A DNA stretch of 64,000 nucleotides from the NCBI RefSeq assembly GCF_017832355.1, contig NZ_JAFIBY010000001.1, forward strand, positions 1,426,001 through 1,490,000. Direction: 5' to 3'. The notes below the pieces were generated by a model that made no database searches, was not told the origin of the DNA, and saw only the letters and a program-made list of their open reading frames with translations. Positions 45,066 to 53,927 of the stretch are shown in pieces. This DNA is from Serratia sp. PL17 (GTDB lineage Bacteria > Pseudomonadota > Gammaproteobacteria > Enterobacterales > Enterobacteriaceae). Within the stretch, counting starts at the first letter, position 1, and each line of letters opens with the position of its first letter. The translations under genes and the position numbers were made by a program.

Positions 45066-45237
45066 ATATTGGCTATTTTTGTGAAAATACAGCGAAGGTT
45101 TAAATTTAATATACAGATAAATCAATCTATTAAAAACACGCGTTTTTTGTATAAGAAATTATTTTTCCGTATTTTACAATTTTTTTTAATTCTCTAGTGT
45201 GAGCGTCCTGAATCATTATTTTTCGGGACTCTCCCCT

Positions 45238-46188
45238 ATGGATACGCTGATACAGCAGACCGTCAACGGCCTGATGCTCGGCAGCATTTATGCGTTGATC
45301 GCCCTGGGCTACACCATGGTTTACGGCATCCTGCGCATCATCAATTTTGCCCACGGTGATGTGTTGATGGTTGGCACACTCAGCGCACTGTCCGCCATCG
45401 GCGTGTTACAGCACCATTTTCCTGCGCTGTCGCCGTATGCCGTGCTGCTGCTGGCGGCACTTATCGCCATGGCGGTCTGCGCCCTGGTATCGATGAGTAT
45501 CGAGCGTCTGGCCTATCGCCGCCTGCGCAATGCGCCGCGCCTGGCGCCCCTGATCAGCGGGATTGGCGTTTCGCTGCTGCTACAAACGTTGGCCATGCTT
45601 ATCTGGTCGCGCAATCCGTTGATGTTCTCGCAACTGTTACCCATGTCCCCTATCGCGCTAACTCAAGGCAGCGCTGAACACGCACCGGCGGTGATCACCG
45701 GGACGGGCATCGCCACACTGGTCGTTGCCGTACTGGTGATGGTCGGGCTGTTGTTCTTGGTCGAACACTCTCGCTTTGGCCGCGCTATGCGCGCCACGGC
45801 TGAAAACCCCCAGGTCGCCAGCCTGATGGGTATTGATCCCAACCGCATCATCATTCTGACCTTTGCCCTTGGCGGTGCTCTCGCAGCCGTGGCAGGCATC
45901 ATGATGGCCAGTAACTACGGCAATGCCGGTTTCTCCATGGGCTTCCTGCCCGGCATCAAGGCCTTTACGGCTGCCGTACTGGGTGGGATCGGCAATCTGC
46001 GTGGCGCGATGCTCGGCGGATTACTGCTAGGGCTGTTTGAATCACTGGGCACCGGTTATCTCGGCGAACTGACCGGCGGGACTTTCGGCAGCAACTATCA
46101 GGATGTGTTTGCCTTCCTGATTTTAATTGCCGTGTTGGTGTTCCGCCCATCCGGGCTGCTAGGCGAACGCGTCGCTACCCGCGCCTGA
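45238..46188 (+). CDS. Branched-chain amino acid-type ABC permease LivH family
   Basis: A 316-residue permease of the LIV/HAAT group with about eight transmembrane helices (start MDTLIQQTVNGLMLGSIYALIALGYTMVYG, the family hallmark, given here only in outline). It is the first gene of a six-gene operon with LivM, LivG, LivF, a binding protein and two hydrolases. The ATG at 45238 suits the family; an in-frame GTG lies 39 bases upstream. The substrate is more likely a sulfur-containing or carbamoylated amino acid analogue than leucine, judged from the downstream enzymes. Confidence 0.9.
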   Translation: MDTLIQQTVNGLMLGSIYALIALGYTMVYGILRIINFAHGDVLMVGTLSALSAIGVLQHHFPALSPYAVLLLAALIAMAVCALVSMSIERLAYRRLRNAPRLAPLISGIGVSLLLQTLAMLIWSRNPLMFSQLLPMSPIALTQGSAEHAPAVITGTGIATLVVAVLVMVGLLFLVEHSRFGRAMRATAENPQVASLMGIDPNRIIILTFALGGALAAVAGIMMASNYGNAGFSMGFLPGIKAFTAAVLGGIGNLRGAMLGGLLLGLFESLGTGYLGELTGGTFGSNYQDVFAFLILIAVLVFRPSGLLGERVATRA

Positions 46189-46196
46189 GGACAAAA

Positions 46197-47309
46197 ATGA
46201 CTATTCTGACCACCATGATACATACCGACAGCCCACACCGCGCCAGACTCGGCGTAGTCTTGTTTATGCTCGGCCTGGTGCTGGCCCCCTGGGTGGCCGG
46301 TGCCGCAGGCGGCAACTATTGGGTACGGGTGATCGATTTCGCACTGCTGTACCTGATGTTGGCACTGGGGCTGAACATCGTGGTCGGCCTCACTGGCCTG
46401 CTGGATATGGGGTTTATCGCTTTTTACGCGGTAGGCGCCTATCTGACCGCGCTGTTGTCATCTCCACATTTGACCGATCAGTTCCCGCTGCTATTGCACT
46501 GGTTCCCGAATGGCCTGCATCTGTCGATTTTGTTACTGATCCCCTTGGCTGCACTGCTGGCAGCGCTGTGCGGCATTTTTCTGGGGGCACCCACGCTGCG
46601 GCTTCGCGGTGACTATTTGGCCATCGTCACACTGGGTTTCGGCGAGATCGTGCGTATTCTAATGCGTAATCTGGATCGCCCCCTCAACATAACCAATGGC
46701 CCGAAGGGGATTTCCGGCATCGATCCCGTCTCATTGTTTGGCCTGACGTTTTCCGGCATGCACCAATGGTTTGGCCTGCGTTTTTCGTCGCTCTACCTCT
46801 ATTACTATCTGTTCGCCGCATTGCTGTTGCTGATCCTGTTTATCTGTCTCCGCCTGCAACATTCGCGGGTTGGCCGCGCCTGGACCGCCATCCGCGAGGA
46901 TGAAGACGCTGCACGCGCCATGGGCATCAATACGCGTAACTTCAAGCTGCTGGCATTTGCCATTGGTGCCACCTTTGGCGGTATTGCCGGGGCGCTGTTT
47001 GCCGCGTTTCAGGGGTTTGTCTCGCCAGAGTCCTTCACCTTGCAAGAGTCTATCGCCGTCTTGGCCATGGTGGTTTTAGGCGGAATGGGCCACATACCCG
47101 GCGTGATCCTCGGCGCTTTGCTACTGGCCGCGCTGCCAGAATTGCTGCGCAGTACCATGGGGCCACTGCAACAGGCGTTATTTGGGCAGGTGTGGATCGA
47201 TCCGGAAATTATCCGCCAACTGTTTTACGGGCTGGCGTTGATTCTCGTGATGCTCTATCGCCCTGCGGGCTTGTGGCCGGCACGCCACCCACAAGGGGCA
47301 ACGTCATGA
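46197..47309 (+). CDS. Branched-chain amino acid-type ABC permease LivM family
   Basis: A 370-residue permease with about ten transmembrane helices, the partner of the LivH-type permease eight bases upstream. The segment GLTGLLDMGFIAFYAVGAY and the EAA-like cytoplasmic loop EDEDAARAMGINTRNFKLLAF are typical of the family. Its stop codon overlaps the LivG-type start (ATGA). Confidence 0.9.
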   Translation: MTILTTMIHTDSPHRARLGVVLFMLGLVLAPWVAGAAGGNYWVRVIDFALLYLMLALGLNIVVGLTGLLDMGFIAFYAVGAYLTALLSSPHLTDQFPLLLHWFPNGLHLSILLLIPLAALLAALCGIFLGAPTLRLRGDYLAIVTLGFGEIVRILMRNLDRPLNITNGPKGISGIDPVSLFGLTFSGMHQWFGLRFSSLYLYYYLFAALLLLILFICLRLQHSRVGRAWTAIREDEDAARAMGINTRNFKLLAFAIGATFGGIAGALFAAFQGFVSPESFTLQESIAVLAMVVLGGMGHIPGVILGALLLAALPELLRSTMGPLQQALFGQVWIDPEIIRQLFYGLALILVMLYRPAGLWPARHPQGATS

Positions 47310-48076
47310 CACCACTCCTCACGCTCAGTAACGTCAGTAAACGCTTTGGCGGGCTCACCGCTGTCGATGACGTCAGCATCAGTATTCGTCAGGGGGAGAT
47401 TTACGGTCTGATTGGGCCGAACGGTGCAGGAAAAACCACCTGTTTTAACCTGATCACCGGCCTGTATCGCGCCGACAGCGGCGAATTCCGTTTACAGGAT
47501 CGCCGCTACAAACCACAGGCGATAGATAAAGTGGCGCAAGCCGGTATTGCGCGTACCTTCCAGAATCTGCGGTTGTTCAATGAAATGAGCGTGTTGGAAA
47601 ACGTGATGGTCGGCTGTCATCTGCGTACCCGCAATGGTCTCTGGGCGGCAATTTCACGCCACCGTCGCGCGCGGCAAGAAGAGCAGGCAACGCGGGAGAA
47701 GTCCTACGCGCTGCTGGAGTACGTCGGCATCAGTCAATTTGCCGATTACCGCGCCGGCGATTTGTCCTATGGCCATCAGCGTCGGTTGGAAATTGCCCGC
47801 GCATTGGCCACCGAACCCAAATTGCTGGCCCTGGACGAACCGGCGGCAGGCATGAATGCTGCCGAGAAAGTGGCGTTGCGCGATCTGCTGCAACGTATCC
47901 GCGAAAGCGGCAAAACCCTGCTGTTGATCGAACATGACGTCAAGCTGGTGATGGGATTGTGCGACCGCCTGACGGTACTCGACTACGGCAAAGTTATTGC
48001 CGAAGGCGAACCTGCTCAGGTACGACGCGAACCTGCCGTGATCCGTGCCTATCTGGGAGGGGCTGCTCATGTCTGA
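47306..48076 (+). CDS. ABC transporter ATP-binding protein LivG family
   Basis: A 256-residue ATPase. Walker A GPNGAGKTT, signature LSYGHQRRLEIARAL and Walker B LLALDEPAAGMN are those of LivG-type proteins, where LSYG replaces LSGG. The start at 47306 lies on the LivM stop. It overlaps the following LivF-type gene by eight bases. It works with LivF to drive the LivHM channel. Confidence 0.92.
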   Translation: MTPLLTLSNVSKRFGGLTAVDDVSISIRQGEIYGLIGPNGAGKTTCFNLITGLYRADSGEFRLQDRRYKPQAIDKVAQAGIARTFQNLRLFNEMSVLENVMVGCHLRTRNGLWAAISRHRRARQEEQATREKSYALLEYVGISQFADYRAGDLSYGHQRRLEIARALATEPKLLALDEPAAGMNAAEKVALRDLLQRIRESGKTLLLIEHDVKLVMGLCDRLTVLDYGKVIAEGEPAQVRREPAVIRAYLGGAAHV

Positions 48077-48782
48077 ACCGTTACTGGCAGTCAAACAACT
48101 AAAAGTGTCCTACGGCGGTATTCATGCCGTTAAAGGCATCGATTTTTCGGTGAACAGCGGCGAACAGGTGACATTGATCGGTGCCAACGGTGCCGGAAAA
48201 ACCTCCAGCCTGCGAGCACTAACGGGCCTGCAGCCCTTCGGGGGCGAGATCCTGTTTGAGGGACGCTCTATTCGCGGCGTACCGACACATCAGCTATTGC
48301 AACAAGGGCTGGTCATGGTGCCGGAAGGACGCGGTATTTTTGCCCGCATGACGGTACTGGAAAACTTGCAGCTCGGTAGCTATTTGCGACGTGACAAAGC
48401 GGCAGTACGTCAGGATATGGAACAGGTTTGCACCCTTTTCCCACGTCTGCGCGAACGGCTGCAACAGCAGGCCGGGCTGCTTTCCGGCGGCGAGCAGCAA
48501 ATGGTTGCAATGGGCCGCGCCTTGCTCAGTCGCCCCCGGCTGTTGGTGTTGGATGAACCCTCGATGGGGTTGGCACCCATTGTGGTCGAAGCCATTTTTG
48601 AGGTCATCAAACGTCTTTCTGGTGACGGTGTCACGTTACTTTTAGTGGAACAAAATGCCCGGCTGGCGCTGGCATCAACCGACCGCGCCTATGTGCTGGA
48701 CAGCGGCAGTGTGAGCCACTGTGGACGCTCTGCCGACATGTTGGATGATGAAAAAATCAAACAAGCCTATTTGGGTGAATAA
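48069..48782 (+). CDS. ABC transporter ATP-binding protein LivF family
   Basis: A 237-residue ATPase with Walker A GANGAGKTS, signature LSGGEQQMVAMGRAL and LLVLDEPSMGLAP, the usual LivF features. The ATG at 48069 lies within the end of the livG-type gene and has GGGAGGGG upstream. It completes the transporter core and is followed by the binding-protein gene after 33 bases. Confidence 0.92.
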   Translation: MSEPLLAVKQLKVSYGGIHAVKGIDFSVNSGEQVTLIGANGAGKTSSLRALTGLQPFGGEILFEGRSIRGVPTHQLLQQGLVMVPEGRGIFARMTVLENLQLGSYLRRDKAAVRQDMEQVCTLFPRLRERLQQQAGLLSGGEQQMVAMGRALLSRPRLLVLDEPSMGLAPIVVEAIFEVIKRLSGDGVTLLLVEQNARLALASTDRAYVLDSGSVSHCGRSADMLDDEKIKQAYLGE

Positions 48783-48815
48783 CCTTTTTATTTTTAATCA
48801 CACCGGGAGCTATAC

Positions 48816-49976
48816 ATGAACAAGATAACTCGCTTGAAGCCGCTGGCACTTGCCGCCGCCGTTTTGGTTAGCCTGAGTGCGGCATCACCGGCTTTGGCCG
48901 ATGAAACTATTCTGATCGGCCTGGCGGGTCCGTTGACGGGCCCTTCCGCGCGCATCGGCAAAGATTTGGAGAACGGCGCGCAGCTGGCGATCGCCGATGC
49001 CAATGCCCAAAAACCCACGCTGAAAGGCAAGCCGGTCGTCTTTAAACTGCTGTCAGAGGACGATCAGTCCGACCCACGTACTGCGGTTGCCGTAGCCCAA
49101 CGCTTGGTGGACGAAGGCGTCGCGGGTGTGGTGGGCCACTGGAACACCGGTACCAGCATACCGGCAGCACGCATTTACCACGATGCCGGCATTGCCCAGG
49201 TCGCGCCCGTCGCCACCGGCCACGGCTATACTCAACAAGGGTTCGATACCAGCTTCCGCGTGATGGGCCATGACGATGACGGTGGCAATTACGCGGGTGA
49301 ATATGCGGCCAAGGTACTCAAGGCCAAGCGTATTGCGGTAATAGATGACCGTACCGCCTTCGGACAAGGGCTGGCAGATGAGTTCATCAAGTCACTGGCG
49401 GCGCAAGGAATTCAGCCGGTAGCGCGTGAATATGTCGACGACAAGACTGTCGATTTCAGTGCGGTATTAACCACCCTGCGCAGCAAGAACGCTGATCTGA
49501 TCTTCTTCGGCGGTGTTGATTCTCAGGCCGCTCCTCTGGCCCGTCGCATCAAACAACTGGGGATGAACACCCAATTAATGGGCGCCGGTGGTTTTGTCAG
49601 CCAGACGTTCCTGACGCTGGCGCAAAAAGAAGGTGAAGGCGTCGTCGCACTGGAGCCCGGTTTGCCGCTGGAACAGATGCCAGGCGGCAAGGCCTTTGAG
49701 CAGGCCTATCGCGACCGCTATAAAACCCATATCGAACTGCATGCGCCGTTCGCCTACGACGCCACCCGGGTATTGATTGCTGCCATGGAGCAAGCGGGGT
49801 CTGCCGATCCAGCCGATTACCTGCCGGCATTGCGCACCCTTCATTATCAAGGTGTTACAGGCACCATTGCATTCGATTCGCAGGGCAACCTGCAACAGCC
49901 GAGCTTCACCCTTTATCGGGTCGTTGACGGCAAATGGCAGCCGCAGAGCGTACTGGGCGGCGCAAAAACACAATAA
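48816..49976 (+). CDS. LIV-type periplasmic binding protein
   Basis: A 386-residue periplasmic binding protein of the Leu/Ile/Val receptor family. The signal peptide is cut near ALADE (residue 29), and the mature part starts ETILIGLAGPLTGPSARIGKD, typical of LivJ/K and relatives. It binds the ligand of the LivHMGF system. The neighbouring thiazoline hydrolase and carbamoyl amidohydrolase suggest that L-2-aminothiazoline-4-carboxylate or a related compound, rather than leucine, is bound; this is inference. CGGGAG lies upstream of the start. Confidence 0.9.
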   Translation: MNKITRLKPLALAAAVLVSLSAASPALADETILIGLAGPLTGPSARIGKDLENGAQLAIADANAQKPTLKGKPVVFKLLSEDDQSDPRTAVAVAQRLVDEGVAGVVGHWNTGTSIPAARIYHDAGIAQVAPVATGHGYTQQGFDTSFRVMGHDDDGGNYAGEYAAKVLKAKRIAVIDDRTAFGQGLADEFIKSLAAQGIQPVAREYVDDKTVDFSAVLTTLRSKNADLIFFGGVDSQAAPLARRIKQLGMNTQLMGAGGFVSQTFLTLAQKEGEGVVALEPGLPLEQMPGGKAFEQAYRDRYKTHIELHAPFAYDATRVLIAAMEQAGSADPADYLPALRTLHYQGVTGTIAFDSQGNLQQPSFTLYRVVDGKWQPQSVLGGAKTQ

Positions 49977-50006
49977 GAAATCCGCAAGGCAATGAGGAGC
50001 AAGGCG

Positions 50007-50498
50007 ATGAGCGATGCAAAAAACGAATTGGGTATTCTGGCCCGGCGACGCATAGAGGCGGAAATCATTAAACCGATCTATCAGATTCTGGTGCGTGAGA
50101 TAGGCAAGGAACGCGCACAGGCGGTGATCGGCGAAGCCATCGAAAACGCCGCCATTGAGGCGGGCAAAAACTTTGCTGCGCAGGAGCCCAATGGCGCCGA
50201 TTTGCAGAGTTTCGCCGCCTTGCAATACCTGTGGGAAAAAGACGATGCGCTGCAGGTAAAGGTGATCTATCAGGACGAACAACATTTCGACTATAACGTT
50301 ACCCGCTGCCGCTATGCCGAGATGTACCATCAAATGGGATTGGGCGAAATCGGTCATTTGTTGTCTTGCGCGCGCGACAGCCAGTTTATCGTTGGCTATG
50401 CGCCGGATGTCGAGCTGCAACGTACCCAAACCATTATGTCCGGTGCGTCCTGCTGTGATTTCCGCTATGCGACCAAACCGCAGGGAGAGAAGGAATGA
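50007..50498 (+). CDS. L-2-aminothiazoline-4-carboxylate (ATC) hydrolase family protein
   Basis: A 163-residue cytoplasmic protein. It resembles the ATC hydrolase family throughout (ARRRIEAEIIKPIYQIL, NVTRCRYAEMYHQMGLGEIG, and SCARDSQFIVGYAPDVELQRTQTIM with conserved Cys residues near the end). In Pseudomonas the family member AtcB opens the thiazoline ring to give N-carbamoyl-L-cysteine. The start at 50007 has GAGGAG upstream; an ATG-like start 15 bases earlier is less likely. It overlaps the amidohydrolase gene by ATGA, so the two enzymes are made together and probably act in sequence. Confidence 0.83.
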   Translation: MSDAKNELGILARRRIEAEIIKPIYQILVREIGKERAQAVIGEAIENAAIEAGKNFAAQEPNGADLQSFAALQYLWEKDDALQVKVIYQDEQHFDYNVTRCRYAEMYHQMGLGEIGHLLSCARDSQFIVGYAPDVELQRTQTIMSGASCCDFRYATKPQGEKE

Positions 50499-51721
50499 CA
50501 CAACGGGTGAATGGGGAGCGCCTGTGGCAAAGCCTGCGTGATATGGCACAGTTTGGCGCCATCCCGAAAGACGGCGTCACCCGGCTGGCGTTGAGCGAAG
50601 AAGATCGCCTGGCACGCGACCAGTTGCGTGACTGGGCACTGGAAGCCGGTTGCAGCGTGCGCGTCGATCGCATGGGTAATATGTTTCTGCGCCGTGAAGG
50701 TTCTCGCCCAGAACTGGCGCCGGTGATCACCGGTTCCCACGTTGACTCTCAACCCAACGGAGGACGTTTTGACGGCATTTATGGCGTGCTCGCCGGTCTG
50801 GAGGTGATCCGCACTCTCAACGATCGCCAGATCACCACGGAACGTGCCGTTGAGGTCGTCAACTGGACTAACGAGGAAGGCGCACGCTTCGCCCCGGCGA
50901 TGATCTCCTCGGGGGTGTTTGCTGGCGTATTTGACCTGGCGTACGGCCTGTCGCGTCGCGACGATCAGGGTGTCAGCATCGGTGAGGCATTGCAGCAAAT
51001 CGGTTATGCGGGTGAACATGCGGTAGGCGGAATGCCGATTCACGCCGCCTTTGAACTGCACATTGAGCAAGGGCCGATTCTTGAAGCAGAAAACATTGAG
51101 ATTGGCGTGGTGACAACGGCGCAAGGGCAACGTTGGTATGAACTGGAAATCACCGGTTTTAGCGCCCATGCAGGTACCACACCGATGGATCGCCGTCGCG
51201 ATGCCCTGCTCGGTTTTGCCGCCATGGTTATTGCCGTCAATAACATCGGTACGGATTTCATGCCCGACGCCCGCGCCACGGTGGGCATGGCACAAATTAG
51301 CCCCAATTCGCGCAATGTGGTACCCGGTAAGGTGTTTTTCAGCGTCGAATTCCGCCATCCGCAAGAGAGGGTACTGGAACAGATGGAACAGCGGCTGTTA
51401 GCGGCCGTAGCCGAGGTTGGTACCAAGGGTCTGAGCGCCCACGCCGAACGTATTTTCCAGTATCAACCGATACGCTTTGATCAAGGTTGCATCGACAGCA
51501 TTCGGCAAGCCGCACGGTCACTGGGCTATTCCCACCGCGATATGGTTTCCGGCGCGGGTCATGACGCCTGCTACCTGAGCCGGGTTGCGCCGACGGCGAT
51601 GATCTTCATTCCCTGCGTGGAAGGCATCAGCCACAACGAGCTGGAAAATATTTCCCGCGAATGGTCGACAGCCGGTGCCAACGTACTGCTTAACGCATTA
51701 CTGGCGCAAACCCATGCCTGA
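50495..51721 (+). CDS. N-carbamoyl-L-amino acid (cysteine) amidohydrolase, M20 family
   Basis: A 408-residue Zn- or Mn-dependent amidohydrolase of the M20/allantoate amidohydrolase group. Metal ligands are His82 and Asp93 in GSHVDSQPNGGRFDG, the Glu pair in NEEGARF (about 127-128), and His in FELHIEQGPIL. The dimerisation domain is in the middle (FSAHAGTTPMDRRRDA). Such enzymes remove the carbamoyl group from N-carbamoyl amino acids. Coupled to the ATC hydrolase gene it corresponds to AtcC, which would give L-cysteine, CO2 and ammonia. Activity on allantoate or another ureido acid is the alternative. Followed by a 9-bp hairpin. Confidence 0.88.
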   Translation: MTQRVNGERLWQSLRDMAQFGAIPKDGVTRLALSEEDRLARDQLRDWALEAGCSVRVDRMGNMFLRREGSRPELAPVITGSHVDSQPNGGRFDGIYGVLAGLEVIRTLNDRQITTERAVEVVNWTNEEGARFAPAMISSGVFAGVFDLAYGLSRRDDQGVSIGEALQQIGYAGEHAVGGMPIHAAFELHIEQGPILEAENIEIGVVTTAQGQRWYELEITGFSAHAGTTPMDRRRDALLGFAAMVIAVNNIGTDFMPDARATVGMAQISPNSRNVVPGKVFFSVEFRHPQERVLEQMEQRLLAAVAEVGTKGLSAHAERIFQYQPIRFDQGCIDSIRQAARSLGYSHRDMVSGAGHDACYLSRVAPTAMIFIPCVEGISHNELENISREWSTAGANVLLNALLAQTHA

Positions 51722-51725
51722 ACAC

Positions 51726-51753
51726 ATTGCCCCGGCCCTTCAGTCGGGGCAAT
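51726..51753 (+). terminator. Hairpin at the end of the thiazoline operon
   Basis: Nine-base perfect stem ATTGCCCCG/CGGGGCAAT just after the stop. No T-run follows on the plus strand, so termination is likely but not certain. Confidence 0.5.
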
Positions 51754-51757
51754 AAAA

Positions 51758-51783
51758 AATATTCAACAAACTGGTTGAATATT
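51758..51783. promoter_or_regulatory. ArsR operator, site 1
   Basis: Inverted repeat AATATTCAAC/GTTGAATATT around six bases. It lies 27 bases before the ArsR start and resembles a second inverted repeat over that start codon. Confidence 0.65.
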
Positions 51784-51799
51784 CGCCTACCTGTTCTAT

Positions 51800-51819
51800 A
51801 TTCAACCATATGGTTAAAT
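51800..51819. promoter_or_regulatory. ArsR operator, site 2, overlapping the start codon
   Basis: ATTCAACCATATGGTTAAAT with a perfect 12-bp core AACCATATGGTT that contains the ATG of the arsR-type gene. Together with site 1 it points to autorepression. Confidence 0.65.
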
Positions 51820-52157
51820 TATCTTCCTCACAGCTGGACGCCATTTTCCGAGCGCTTTCTGATCCAACGCGTCGCGCGATACTGCGTACGTTGGCCGATG
51901 GAGAGCACAGCATTGGTGAACTGGCCGCGCCGTTGCAGATGTCGTTTGCCGGCGCCTCCAAGCATATCAAAGCACTGGAGCTTGCTGGGCTGGTGCAACG
52001 CACCGTGCAGGGAAGAAACCATATCTGCCGGCTTGAACCCGAGCCAATGGCACAAGCCATGCAATGGCTGCAAACCTACGAGCATTTCTGGACAGAGCGG
52101 CTGGACGCGCTGGAAATCGCGCTGCTGCAGCCCGAACCGAATCCTCCCAAGGAGTGA
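51810..52157 (+). CDS. ArsR-family transcriptional regulator
   Basis: A 115-residue winged-helix repressor of the SmtB/ArsR type (LSDPTRRAILRTLADGEHSIGELAAPLQMSFAGASKHIKALE, summarised: HTH at about residues 33-60). It lacks the ELCVCDL metal-binding Cys motif, so it senses something other than arsenic or is metal-independent, as in the group paired with SRPBCC proteins. It overlaps or abuts the next gene by a few bases and is probably autoregulated through two inverted repeats, one over its own start. Confidence 0.88.
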   Translation: MVKLSSSQLDAIFRALSDPTRRAILRTLADGEHSIGELAAPLQMSFAGASKHIKALELAGLVQRTVQGRNHICRLEPEPMAQAMQWLQTYEHFWTERLDALEIALLQPEPNPPKE

Positions 52158-52160
52158 ACC

Positions 52161-52694
52161 ATGAACGACTACGGCATGATTATTGAAACCGGCACGCTGC
52201 GCATTCAGCGGCTGCTTCCCGGCCCGATCGAGCGAGTATGGGCCTATTTGACGGAATCCGACAAACGCGCCACCTGGCTGGCCGCCGGCGATATGAAACT
52301 GGAAAATGGTGCCCAGGTTGAGCTGGTGTTCCGCAATTCTGACCTCACCGGTGAGCATGAACAAACACCGGCCAAATATAAAAACCTTGGCTGCAGCGTC
52401 AGCAATATCGGTCACATCACCTGCCTTTTCCCCCCACGCCTGCTGAGCTTTACCTGGGCGGAACAAGGACAGAGTCGCCCTTCCGAAGTGACCTTTGAAC
52501 TGACTGAACAGGGAAATGCCGTGCTGTTGACGGTGACCCATCGCCGCTTGGCTAACCGCGACGAAATGCTCAGCGTCGCCGGAGGCTGGCACACGCATTT
52601 GGATATCCTGGTCGATCGCCTGCACGATCGTCAGCCACAGCCGTTCTGGAGCACCCACGCCAAGTTGGAAGAAGAGTACCGGGCCAGACTCTAG
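52161..52694 (+). CDS. SRPBCC/AHSA1-domain protein
   Basis: A 177-residue protein of the START-like fold (activator of Hsp90 ATPase homologue group). GPIERVWAYLTESDKRATWLAAG and the C-terminal helix (GGWHTHLDILVDRL) are typical. It has a hydrophobic pocket for a small ligand. ArsR plus SRPBCC pairs are common and often respond to organic ligands. It is co-transcribed with the arsR-type gene and ends directly against the stop of the convergent zntB-like gene. Confidence 0.85.
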   Translation: MNDYGMIIETGTLRIQRLLPGPIERVWAYLTESDKRATWLAAGDMKLENGAQVELVFRNSDLTGEHEQTPAKYKNLGCSVSNIGHITCLFPPRLLSFTWAEQGQSRPSEVTFELTEQGNAVLLTVTHRRLANRDEMLSVAGGWHTHLDILVDRLHDRQPQPFWSTHAKLEEEYRARL

Positions 52695-53723
52695 TCAGCT
52701 TTCATCCCGGCGTCTGAACGCCAGATAGCCGGTCACCAGCGTAAAACCGCCGACCAGCAACACCAGCAAAATAAAGCCGTGGTGGTTGCTGGCCAGCGGG
52801 ATCCCTCCCACGTTCATCCCGAAGAAACCCGCAACGATATTGATCGGCAGCGCCAACACGGTGATCACTGTCAGGGTATAGAGCGTACGGTTATTCTGTT
52901 CCATTTGCTTGGCGCCAATCTCCTCCTGCAACAGACGAATGCGCTCGGTAAGACTGGCGAGATCGTTCAACACCACGGTAAATTCTTCCGTGAATTGGCG
53001 CAGATCTTGTACCACGTCGCGGCTCAACCAGGCCGGTGGCCGGTTGAGCAAACGGAACAGCGCCGCAGGTTCCGGTGCCAGTAAACGCTGAAAACGCAGC
53101 AGCATACGGCGCATACGCCCCAGTTCTGTACGGTTTCGTTTAACGTGATTACTCAATAGGCGGTCTTCGATGGTATCGACATACTGGTTGGCCTGTCGCA
53201 CCACTTGCTCAAGCACGTCCTCCTGTTCTTCCAGCAGATGCGCCAGCAGTTCGGTCGAGGATGTCAGTTGTAGCGGCCCCAACCGGCTCAGCAACCGTTC
53301 GATTAAACGCAGCGGCTTGTGCCGTACCGTGACCACCAGCCCGCTACGGCAATACAGCCATAACGTCGCGATCTCTGGATTGTTTTCTTTAGGGTGAAAA
53401 ATCACGTCGTTGAGCACGGCAAACAGATCGTCGCCCTGACGTTCAATACGCGTGGTATGTGAACCATGACGGATCTCATCGAAGAAAAAGTCGGAAATAG
53501 CGAAGTGATTTTTCAGCCATTTCTCAGCGGCTGCATGGTTCAAATTGAGATGTAACCAGATAAAACCCTCACCCGGTGACAATGTCTGATAAGCCTGACA
53601 AGCCTGCTGCGATGAAACGCGTAGCGGCGGCTCTGCCGTGCGGAATACGTGGCCATAAATCAGCCCGGTGACCTCATCATCAAAATCAAGTTTGTGCAAT
53701 TTTTCCGCAACCGTTTGAGCCAT
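52695..53723 (-). CDS. CorA-family metal transporter (ZntB-like)
   Basis: A 342-residue CorA-superfamily protein. A long cytoplasmic N-terminal domain with coiled-coil helices (ending QEEIGAKQMEQNNR) is followed by two transmembrane helices; the pore signature is GMNVGGIP. Members transport Zn2+ or Mg2+, and ZntB, the nearest family, mediates zinc transport. AGGAT lies upstream of the ATG. It is divergent from the pit-type gene and convergent with the SRPBCC gene. Confidence 0.87.
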   Translation of the reverse strand: MAQTVAEKLHKLDFDDEVTGLIYGHVFRTAEPPLRVSSQQACQAYQTLSPGEGFIWLHLNLNHAAAEKWLKNHFAISDFFFDEIRHGSHTTRIERQGDDLFAVLNDVIFHPKENNPEIATLWLYCRSGLVVTVRHKPLRLIERLLSRLGPLQLTSSTELLAHLLEEQEDVLEQVVRQANQYVDTIEDRLLSNHVKRNRTELGRMRRMLLRFQRLLAPEPAALFRLLNRPPAWLSRDVVQDLRQFTEEFTVVLNDLASLTERIRLLQEEIGAKQMEQNNRTLYTLTVITVLALPINIVAGFFGMNVGGIPLASNHHGFILLVLLVGGFTLVTGYLAFRRRDES

Positions 53724-53831
53724 AAATCTTTATCCTGAATAACCACACCAATTAATAATCAGCTCCAGCATTTATATCAATCTTTAAATGCCAACGTTAA
53801 TTATTTTCACTTTTCCCGATGATTAATATTA

Positions 53832-53849
53832 CCGTCATAAAAAAGTCAC
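53832..53849 (+). promoter_or_regulatory. PHO-box-like PhoB site upstream of pit-ppk2
   Basis: CCGTCATAAAAAAGTCAC matches the 18-base PhoB consensus (CTGTCATAWAWCTGTCAY) at about 15 positions, including both direct GTCA repeats 11 bases apart. An AATACT-like -10 lies about 10 bases downstream (53860-53865), as in PhoB-activated promoters. Confidence 0.6.
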
Positions 53850-53927
53850 ATTGTTTCCCAATACTTTGATGGCAACAGCGTACGGCTCCGTCAGTATTCT
53901 AAATGAAGTTTATCGGGAAGGTCCTTT

